64,000 nt of DNA, from positions 744,001 to 808,000 of the forward strand of contig JARGSG010000013.1 of NCBI GenBank assembly GCA_030374805.1, given 5' to 3'. Shown piece by piece: positions 54,060 to 61,842 of the stretch. The notes under the pieces were generated by a model. The model had not been told where the DNA came from and did not search any database. It saw nothing but the letters and a program-made list of their open reading frames with translations. Source of the stretch: Gracilaria gracilis. Taxonomy: Eukaryota > Rhodophyta > Florideophyceae > Gracilariales > Gracilariaceae. Each line of letters begins with the position of its first letter. Position 1 is the first letter of the stretch. Made by a program: the position numbers and the translations under genes.

Positions 54060-55361
54060 TTAGAGATGACTGCGTTGGGAGGGGTTGGAGCCTTTGTGAA
54101 AACCCTTGTCTGCTCTATCGCCCGTTTCCGACTTAGCTCTTTTCTCCTTTTGTGCGCGGATACGCTTGGTCTCATGGGAAGGACTCTGGCATTCATAACT
54201 TCCTCGAAGGTGCGTCTTGGAACCACAGTCGAAGCAGTACCCCGACTCTCGTTCGTTCTTGCGTTTGTTTGACTGACGAGGTCGAGAGCTGGTACCACGC
54301 TGCTTGTTCCTGGTCTGCTGGGAAGTATCGGTACCCTGCCTCGTACCGCCTTGCTTCTGGAAGGCGGCCAGCGCTTGTTGAACGCGCTGCCCGACCATGT
54401 TCTCGATGTCGGCCTTCGTGTACGCTTTATCAGACGCCTTTGGCGTGAAAGTCAGATTGCGAATGACCTTAACTGCGTCGTCGAGGTTCAACTTGCAACG
54501 GGGGCCGGTGGAGAACATGTCACGGATTTGATTCTCTTCAGGAGAGCGATCATTCAGGTACTCAATGACTTCTGTGTACCCTTCGAGAAGTCCCTGTGCT
54601 CCGCTGACTATGTCAGTAGCCTTGCGACGAACGGTATTAGCGTTGTCGGAGGACAGCGGCAGAGCTTCGTCGGAGTTGAAGAGGTCCGAGAACTTCTCAA
54701 AGAATTCGAGAACAGAAGCATGAGAGCTTCGCGAGATTGAGACTTCCGGTTCCGGTTGGTCTCTCTGGCGGGCTTCGGCGAGCGCCACCAGTTGAAGCTT
54801 GGCATTGGTAAGCGTCTCCTCGCTGAGCATAGCATTGTTGAGAAGAGTTATTGCCAAGACCTCACTAACCTGCGAGGAGGTCGATAATCCCACGTGCATA
54901 AGGTGGTCAGCGGCTAAACCTCGGAAGCGGGAGACGAATGCATTGAGATCCTCGCTTCGACGACGTCGGCATTGCGTCACATCCGTGAAGGAAGATATTA
55001 GGCGGGTGACGATCGCAATTGGAGGATCAACGGCGATGAGTTTGACAATATCCTTGACTGCCTCAATTTGATCGTTGTGATTTAAATCGATAAGTTGCTT
55101 AGCGACTGCCTCATCAACTATAGATTTCTGCTCACGAGGTAAGCCACGGTCATAAAAGTGACGAGCAAGAGTGGCATAGACAGTTTTGTACAACCGGTCG
55201 GTGCCTTTCTCTGCGGCGGCTTGTATGGTTTCGACCCAACGTGAAACGTCGCGGCGATACTCTTGGAGGTCGCCTTCCGGCTTAAACATCGGAGGATCGG
55301 TGGGTGAAAGTGGTTTAGAGGAACGTAAACCTGGGCCCATAACTGGGGTGGCGTTGTCCAT
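54060..55361 (-). CDS. gag: Copia gag
   Basis: Two in-frame ATGs: 55361 inside the 5' LTR (MDNATPV) and 55340 within the primer-binding site (MGPGLRSS). A helical capsid-like region (DLQEYRRDVSRWVETIQAAAEKG, LNAFVSRFRGLAADHLM) is followed by a Lys/Arg-rich segment and a zinc knuckle CFDCGSKTHLRGSYEC, with six rather than four residues between His and the last Cys. Ends at 54060; pol is in another frame. Intact. Confidence 0.85.
   Translation of the reverse strand: MDNATPVMGPGLRSSKPLSPTDPPMFKPEGDLQEYRRDVSRWVETIQAAAEKGTDRLYKTVYATLARHFYDRGLPREQKSIVDEAVAKQLIDLNHNDQIEAVKDIVKLIAVDPPIAIVTRLISSFTDVTQCRRRRSEDLNAFVSRFRGLAADHLMHVGLSTSSQVSEVLAITLLNNAMLSEETLTNAKLQLVALAEARQRDQPEPEVSISRSSHASVLEFFEKFSDLFNSDEALPLSSDNANTVRRKATDIVSGAQGLLEGYTEVIEYLNDRSPEENQIRDMFSTGPRCKLNLDDAVKVIRNLTFTPKASDKAYTKADIENMVGQRVQQALAAFQKQGGTRQGTDTSQQTRNKQRGTSSRPRQSNKRKNERESGYCFDCGSKTHLRGSYECQSPSHETKRIRAQKEKRAKSETGDRADKGFHKGSNPSQRSHL
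55331..55343 (-). other. Copia primer-binding site, complementary to the anticodon arm of initiator tRNA-Met
   Basis: Minus strand GTTATGGGCCCAG directly after the 5' LTR. Its complement, CTGGGCCCATAAC, matches the anticodon stem-loop of eukaryotic initiator tRNA-Met (CAU anticodon). Half-tRNA priming of this kind is known for Drosophila copia and Ty5. The ATG inside it is an in-frame gag ATG. Confidence 0.85.
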
Positions 55362-55667
55362 CGCGTAGACGGTAGCAAGGCGAGTGGGGTTGACGAGCGG
55401 GCCGGCTAGAGCAAACGGGAGCAAGGACCAGCAGAAAGAGGGAGAGACTGTTCTCTCCGTGCTGGCTCCCCCGGGACTCGCGCAGGCGCTGCGGAGTCCC
55501 GGTATTTTATTGTAGTGGTGTTAGGCGCGCCTCTAGCGCGGAGGCGCGCCCGAGCTCAAAGTGATAGGGCGCTCAGGGGGCTGGGCACATGAGCGCGTAG
55601 TGATGGCTGACACAAAGAGGCCCGCCAACGGCGGCTGGGCCTTGAGCACCGTGTACAGCTGTCCACA
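55344..55667 (-). repeat. Copia 5' LTR (324 bp)
   Basis: No difference from 48352-48675 found on reading. Confidence 0.95.
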
Positions 55668-55672
55668 GAAAC

Positions 55673-55750
55673 TCCAAGTAGTTCAGCAATGGGAAGACGA
55701 AATCAAGGCGACGTTGGATATCCTGAAGTGCTCGAATGAATTTGCTGAGT
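55673..55750 (+). pseudogene. GTPase B, copy 2, stranded 3' end
   Basis: After the second GAAAC the sequence resumes as TCCAAGTAGTTCAG, identical to copy 1 from 11813, with the same stop. Cut off from its gene by Copia. Confidence 0.85.
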
Positions 55751-55867
55751 GAAAGATAGGGACGCGGAGCTTACATGTTTTGGACATAGAATTGGGCATA
55801 GAATTGGTTTCATACAAGTAGCAGATCACCATTTACAAAATGTTCAAAGCTTTGTGTAAATAGTATC

Positions 55868-55891
55868 TACGAAGGTATATATACCTTCGTA
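55868..55891. repeat. Perfect 24-bp palindrome, copy 2
   Basis: Same as 12009-12032. Confidence 0.6.
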
Positions 55892-56161
55892 CGACGAGCC
55901 AGATTGCACGTTGAAAGTAACGCCACTGTCAGTGGTATTACTGTAATGCTGAAGGTATGTACGTATAGATCCACCATGAGTATATCCCCACCAACACGCA
56001 CCACCATTGCGTGTAACTTTCTTGACTGAAGTTGAAGTTGCTTTCTTGTCTGCATCGGTGTCTGAGTTGAACAAAGCGAGCCCACTCGTCTTGCACTCGA
56101 GCCGTCCTGGAAACCAAAATTTCGTCTCCAACTCGTTAGCTGGTTGTGCTCGTGTACGGTC

Positions 56162-58088
56162 AATGGCTTACCACCTGCAGAAACGACATGTACACAGTAT
56201 TCTCTACATCTTCTCGCGTCTTCTTGTCATCTCTCTGCTTCTGCCATGGTCACCAAGGAACGTTCTAATTCTATCACTCTTGTTTATATGTGCAATACAA
56301 CAAACTATGCTCTACTTCACACGAAATCTTTGTATAAACCATGATACTCTTTACTTTCACTCCTGTCAACGACGGATTGAGACATCCAATGGCCCTATCG
56401 GCAAATGTCTTGCAGTATGGGAAGCATATTTCTCAGAGAAACGTGAACATCTCCATCCAATAAACCTTTTGCATTGGACAGAACGTGCCTCCAACATATT
56501 GGTGAACTCAGAGTTTTGCAAGCTCTATGAAGCAATACACATGCGTCTTGAATACTTCTGGTGCCCCGGATATATGACTCTTTTCCTTTGCGACCGTGAA
56601 ACCTTAAGAGCTTGGTGCAGCCGGGAAACTCTAACACGATTTCTTCAGAATGTATGCCGGATATGTTGCCACTACCTTCCCACCAGAAGTGCTCGATTTC
56701 ACGAACAGTTGCTCAACGAGAGTCTCATACCGTCGTTCTTCGTGTGGTTATTTTGGTTATGGGGCGGTCGAAGAACAATCTCGTCTCTTCATTCCGAGCT
56801 TCGTGAAAGAGCATACCACTTGGATTCATGTTTCACCCATCTAGCTAGACTAAAGCAAATGGGAGTAGGGGCCGTGCATGAGCCCATCGTGTTTGGGCAG
56901 GACTTCAGCCCATACTTCAAATTGGGTGTTTCGCGATGTATACATGTCGACGAGGTTCAAGACATAGAAACTCTTGCAGGAGATCTTGTCGAAGACGCTC
57001 ATGGGCTTCTCAACAGAGATGAAGGGCGCACTGCCACAATCGACTATGGTCATGTATACTGCATTTCGTATCGTCATCTCGATGATGCCTCGAAAGAGTT
57101 TGAGGGTCTGTGTATGGCGCTGCACGCCGCAGCAGAAATCACTTTGGCACGCGGAGGACGCATGTTCTGGGTGTGGATGGATAAACTTTTGAGGCATCAC
57201 ACTCGGAGCTCATGTTGTTGGGCGTTTTACGGCTTGCTCCCCTATGCCTACTTTCCCGTCATTGCCGTACGTAGCATGGACGAGGATGAGGGCGAAAGGA
57301 TGTGGCTACTGGCCGAAGAACGACTGGGCTACGGTAACATGGGCATTTTCTGGATTGATACACAGGCTGCATCTCTGAGATACATCGCAGGGGTCAGCAG
57401 AGGGCCAGAGAATGCGATAAGAATCTACCTGAGATATATCAGAACAGGTGAGGCTGCGGAAGAGAAAACATTTCACGCGATTGACAAGGAGCGATTTGAA
57501 AGATTGGCTGATACTCATGGAATCGCGGATGACGAGGAGGATATTTTGGTCAGCCTGAAGGGGTCGAAGCAAGAGAGCAGTGTGATGAATGAGGTCTCTG
57601 AAATTTGGTGGCATAGTATTGTGGCTGTGGAGTCGTATGCCAGTCTGCGTAACAGGGAAGTAAGAGTAGATGAAATCGTGTTCGACAGAGTCAGAGGCGT
57701 TCCTTTTGATGGGTACAGAGAATGGTTCAGATGGAATGAGGAACGTCTTTATGAAGCGGTTCAAAGTCGTCGACGGCGTTACGATGAAACATGGATGGCG
57801 CATCTTGGGCATCGCGATAGTTACATTGTGAGTTGTGAGAAAGCCACATCAGTTGTGATGCTATATCGCGAGAACACGGGCCTCTTGGATCGCGTAGCGT
57901 GTATATGTATGGATGTGGAATCATTGGGAGATGCGTTCAAGATTCGAGGCGTGCGAAGGGTGCAACTTCGATACACTGAACCGCCCGACGATGAATACTT
58001 TGTGCAAGCTGTGGCGCAACTGTTCCATTCACAGGACGGACAAGTGCATACCACAATGGTTCGTTGTTCAGACTTGAAATTCGTGTGA
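56162..58088 (+). CDS. Gene C, copy 2, full length; HET-like protein of uncertain family
   Basis: Same frame as copy 1 (first in-frame ATG at 56162) but continuing past the point where copy 1 is cut, to a stop at 58086-58088. About 642 residues from that ATG. The extra C-terminal part reads VDEIVFDRVRGVPFDGYREWF, YDETWMAHLGHRDSY and VQLRYTEPPDDEYFVQAVAQLF. The central boxes CISYRHLDD, FWVWMDKLLR and ERMWLLAEERL recall HET-domain signatures, used in fungal self/non-self recognition. I give this low weight. Differences from copy 1 are few (DIETL/DMETL, LADTH/LANTH, one extra codon in DDEED). Always next to the two GTPases, which suggests a shared function. The true start may lie downstream of a hydrophobic region. 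Confidence 0.65.
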
Positions 58089-58203
58089 GCCTGTTGGCTA
58101 CGATTACCAACGGTAGGATGAAGTCAGTGACAAACACGAGCTCTTCCAACTTGCGTTCCAAGGTGCAAACCCTTTTCACTGCGTGGCGCACATGCGTTTA
58201 GTC

Positions 58204-61200
58204 TTAATTTGATTGCAACTTTGTAATTGCAGCTGTTTCGCAAGCCATCTTTGGTAGCCTTCCGGCTACCTTAACCCCCTCCAGATCTGGATCGAGCAAT
58301 CGGCGGTACACGGCGTACACGGCGTCCACCACGCAAGTCGCCAGCTCGTTCGTCATGTGCGCCACCACAACGTCCACGCGCTCGTTCTCCGACCGCCGCG
58401 CCGCGCGCTCGACCGCCCGCTGCATGTCCGCCGCCAGCGCGATGAACTGCTCCATGGCCGCCGCGCACCGCGTCAGCCGCGCATGCGCTGCGTGCCGCGT
58501 GCCGCCGTCTTCGTCGTCGTGCTTCACCGCGGCGTCGCGGATCGCGTCCAGCCTCGCCGCTACCTGCGGCGCGTGGAAGCCCGCGTCCAGCGCGCCGAAC
58601 TGCTCCGTCAGCTGCTGCGGCAGCTTGTCGTGCACGTACTCGCGGAGCAACGCGAACATCTGCGGCTCGTAACTCTGCCTGAATTTGGTCAGAACATCCG
58701 TCGCCTCCTCATGCCTCACGTACCGCCCGTTAACATCACCGCCGTCGCCGGATTCAAATTGGTTCCAGTCAAGTTCGAACACGCCGCGTCTCTCCTGCAC
58801 GCTAGCGAGCAGCGGCTCACTCCAGCCGCTCATCAGCTTTCTCATGCCGGCATGCGCGCGCTCGAAGCGCCGCACATACCCGATCTTGTACGCGTGCAGC
58901 ATGGACGCCACCCGGTAATTGTCCGCGCCGTGCGACGTCTCAAAGTCTGCCGTGATATCCTGCCCGCCCTTCTCCAGCAGCAACTTGGGACCGCCGGGGT
59001 GTACCTGCAGGTATTGTGAGATGTCGTACACGCCGTCGCGGAACGTCACCCAGCAGTCCGAGCTAGTGTGATGCATGGCGATGTCTGCGCGCGAGTACGT
59101 CGCGCCGAGTTGCTCGCCTTGTCCGCTGTCGTAACAGTCCGCGTGCAGTCGCTTGTTGGCCGACAGACTGTCGGCGAACGACGTTGGGTCCACGATATCC
59201 TCCAGGTTTCCGTTCGAACGCTCCCTCTTCGGAGCGTGTTGGCGCGCGGCCGCCGCGAGAGAGTGTCGCGTCATCAACTCTAGCTCCGGCTTGCCGCACA
59301 CGAACAGATGTGCGCCACTGACTGTCACCAGCTCCCACAGCTTGTGCAGCTCCATAGAGTTCGCGCTGGCGAACAGGTCGGCGAGATGCTTCCTGGGTGC
59401 GGCGCGGAAGCGGAGGTGTGACGAGTTGGTGCTGATGTCGAGCTCAAAGTCCTCGCGGGAGATGGCCAGCGAGAGATCAGCCACCTGGTGCTGGCAGACC
59501 GCTTCTTCGATGTCGGCGATGAATGGGATTTGGTGCCGTGACTTTACGCCGAGGATGAGCCACGACTTGGCCCTTTGTGGGCCGCCTCGCTGACGTTGGA
59601 GCACCAGCTCCTTGAGGAAGGGACGGAATGGCGCGAAGCCGGTGCCTTGCGCGATCATAATGATAGGGACCGTGGGGTCCTGCGGCATGTGGAACTCAAG
59701 TGTGGGGACGACGCGCGCGGTTAGACAGTCTCCGGGCGATAGGCCGCATAGATAGGAGGAAGAAATTCCTTTCAGGGTTTCGAAGGAGCTTTCGTCATCT
59801 GTTTGGTACGATTCGAGTGTGGAGGGAGAGTGGATTGCGCGAGCTGTCTCCGCTTGTCGGGGTGGATGGCTGTCCGAGGTTGCTTCGATGTAGCTATCGC
59901 CTGTCGAGGTTCTCCTCCGCTTCGCGTCGTGTTGACGATTACAATCATCATCGAGATCTCGATCACTGCCATTTTCCGCTGAAGAGTGACTGGACACATC
60001 TGACTCGAAGTTCTTGGAGCAATCGAGCAGATACTTTCCGGGGACCGAGACTGACGAACGATGGGCAATCAAGGCTTTTGCCTTGTATTCAACGCGACCG
60101 ACGACTATCTCCACAAAGTTATGTTCAACCCGAATGTGCGACGCAATGGAGTAGTAGCGAGGCGTGAGAGGTTCAAATACTTCGTCAAGGTTTGACACCA
60201 GTTTCGCCGATGACGAAATACCAACGTGATTCAAGAGCTGTAGAGCCCCTTTAACGTTTGTGGGTTCTTCAGCCTGCAACAATGACACGACGAAGGAATC
60301 GGTTACCGACATGGCTTCCGCTAACCGTGAACCAAGCTGTCGATCGAGTGGTTGAAGCTTCGCATATCGTAGAAGGTCTATGATCTTGAGGTGGACATGG
60401 TCATCCTCCTCCACAGGAAACCCTCTGCAGGCCAGCAGCCGAACCCAATGTCGATCTTTCACCTGGATCTTTGATTCGGCATTCACGTTCAATAGTTGTA
60501 ACACATCCTGAACAAGAGAATCACCGTTCTCCGGCAAAATGCCAAGCAGGTCACCTGGTTTGTATTGGAAAACCCCGTGCCCGTCAAGGAGCACGCGAAA
60601 GGCATCGCACCCGGGTATCGAAGAAACCTCTTTGATTGTTGCTTCCGTGTACCAATCTTCCCTCAATCCAACTCGTTCCCTCATCGATTTCTTCATAGAC
60701 TTGTTAATAATCCTCCATATGCGTCGGTCCCAGCTAACGGTCTGTCCCATTCCATTTCCAGTAGCCGCTCGGCCAACCTTAAACATGATCTCCAGATATC
60801 CAGTTAGCCGAATTCTATGCTTGCCAAGAAACCCACTCTCACCACCGAAAGCAAGGAGTGTGCGACGGAAGAGAACAAGGAGTGCCTTATTATTCTTCGA
60901 AATCAGATAATCCATGATAGAAGTCTCTGTCACCTTTGCGAAGAACTCTTTGTGAATTTCAGGAAGCCAAGACCTTTCGTGTTTTTCCAGTTTGCCCAGC
61001 TCTGTTTCGTACTTCCTTCTACAGAAGAAGGCATCCAATAGATGAATACTTGGGAACAGCAGCCCCGAACCTCCCTTTTCCCCCTTCTCTACTGGTGATG
61101 CAGATATGTCTATTGATCGGGACCAATCGACAGTGTCCATTGCGAACTTGTTTAAAGGTCTTGAATCTGGTTTGGTGAAAGCTTTGGTCATGTTCTCGAG

Positions 61201-61842
61201 CACGTCGATCATCTCAATAAGCGTATCTCGAAGTTGGTCATCATCAGCATTCACAACTGCGTTTTGAGCAACAGTGATTAGTCTCGGAAGTGGGCGTGCG
61301 GCATGCTCAATCGCATATCCTTTCAGAATATAGTTGTGTTCTGCCTTTAGAGATGTCATTGTGATAGATGGGCGTAACTGAGTGTATGGAGAGTCAATCT
61401 TCTTCCCTTCATACTTCGGTAGACGCTCGGGATTGTAAATTAGAAAATCAATAGAAGCCAAGCAAGGAATTGGTCGACCAAGTCTGTCTGATACATTCTT
61501 CCACGGTGTCGAAATGCAAGCAGGGATCGGCTTCTTCGCCACATGAAAAATGGCGTGAGCAATCGAACCAAGAGCAAGGTTGGCTCGGAGTAGATGTTGG
61601 TCTGATAGTTGATGCAATGGAAATTGCTTCTCATCTGGAAGGGAAGTGATGTACTGGTCCCATTCTCCTGACTCGTACAAGGAAGGGAGCTGACATGCTA
61701 GGGTATGCCACTTCGAAAAAGGCGCAGGAAGGGGTCGGAGAGGGAGAGGGGGCAGAAAGCCATCGGTCGCAGATAAGAAAGCTTTTCCGTTATCATCTGG
61801 GTGACTTGAAAGGTAAACAAAACTTGGGGCACTCTGTGTCAT
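58204..61842 (-). CDS. Indoleamine 2,3-dioxygenase - FAD/NADPH reductase - cytochrome b5 fusion
   Basis: 1212 residues from ATG 61842; residue numbers below count eight more, from the upstream limit of the open frame. Residues about 10-400 resemble indoleamine 2,3-dioxygenase: GFLPPLPLRPLP (36-47), an all-helical core, LPEIHKEF with the likely proximal haem ligand His305, and a C-terminal HRIRLTGYLEI...GRAATGNG. Residues about 405-880 are a ferredoxin/P450-reductase-type module: FAD box RYYSIAS (570-576) and NADPH box GTGFAPFR (741-748) ending LFVCGKPELE. There is no FMN flavodoxin domain. A low-complexity insert (616-700, with KRRR) interrupts it. Residues about 920-1000 are cytochrome b5 with HPGG (His956) and second ligand His979. 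The last 215 residues are helical and unknown. Intron-free. It should pass electrons from NADPH through FAD and b5 haem to the dioxygenase haem. Confidence 0.82.
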   Translation of the reverse strand: MTQSAPSFVYLSSHPDDNGKAFLSATDGFLPPLPLRPLPAPFSKWHTLACQLPSLYESGEWDQYITSLPDEKQFPLHQLSDQHLLRANLALGSIAHAIFHVAKKPIPACISTPWKNVSDRLGRPIPCLASIDFLIYNPERLPKYEGKKIDSPYTQLRPSITMTSLKAEHNYILKGYAIEHAARPLPRLITVAQNAVVNADDDQLRDTLIEMIDVLENMTKAFTKPDSRPLNKFAMDTVDWSRSIDISASPVEKGEKGGSGLLFPSIHLLDAFFCRRKYETELGKLEKHERSWLPEIHKEFFAKVTETSIMDYLISKNNKALLVLFRRTLLAFGGESGFLGKHRIRLTGYLEIMFKVGRAATGNGMGQTVSWDRRIWRIINKSMKKSMRERVGLREDWYTEATIKEVSSIPGCDAFRVLLDGHGVFQYKPGDLLGILPENGDSLVQDVLQLLNVNAESKIQVKDRHWVRLLACRGFPVEEDDHVHLKIIDLLRYAKLQPLDRQLGSRLAEAMSVTDSFVVSLLQAEEPTNVKGALQLLNHVGISSSAKLVSNLDEVFEPLTPRYYSIASHIRVEHNFVEIVVGRVEYKAKALIAHRSSVSVPGKYLLDCSKNFESDVSSHSSAENGSDRDLDDDCNRQHDAKRRRTSTGDSYIEATSDSHPPRQAETARAIHSPSTLESYQTDDESSFETLKGISSSYLCGLSPGDCLTARVVPTLEFHMPQDPTVPIIMIAQGTGFAPFRPFLKELVLQRQRGGPQRAKSWLILGVKSRHQIPFIADIEEAVCQHQVADLSLAISREDFELDISTNSSHLRFRAAPRKHLADLFASANSMELHKLWELVTVSGAHLFVCGKPELELMTRHSLAAAARQHAPKRERSNGNLEDIVDPTSFADSLSANKRLHADCYDSGQGEQLGATYSRADIAMHHTSSDCWVTFRDGVYDISQYLQVHPGGPKLLLEKGGQDITADFETSHGADNYRVASMLHAYKIGYVRRFERAHAGMRKLMSGWSEPLLASVQERRGVFELDWNQFESGDGGDVNGRYVRHEEATDVLTKFRQSYEPQMFALLREYVHDKLPQQLTEQFGALDAGFHAPQVAARLDAIRDAAVKHDDEDGGTRHAAHARLTRCAAAMEQFIALAADMQRAVERAARRSENERVDVVVAHMTNELATCVVDAVYAVYRRLLDPDLEGVKVAGRLPKMACETAAITKLQSN

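Larger units (their letters stand above)
48352..55667 (-). mobile_element. Ty1/Copia LTR retrotransposon with antisense ORF, very young
   Basis: 324-bp LTRs that look identical, TSD GAAAC, an empty site in copy 1, a half-tRNA primer site at 55331-55343 and a C7 (G7 on its strand) polypurine tract. Gag and pol (protease, integrase, RT, RNase H, Copia order) lie on the minus strand; a plus-strand ORF of 486 codons lies between pol and the 3' LTR. A 79-bp tandem duplication breaks pol. Confidence 0.95.
45266..57663. repeat. Segmental duplication, copy 2 (interrupted by Copia)
   Basis: Matches 8722-13800 except for the Copia insertion and one GAAAC. The left end begins exactly where the right TIR ends; the right side continues into the rest of gene C. 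Confidence 0.95.
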
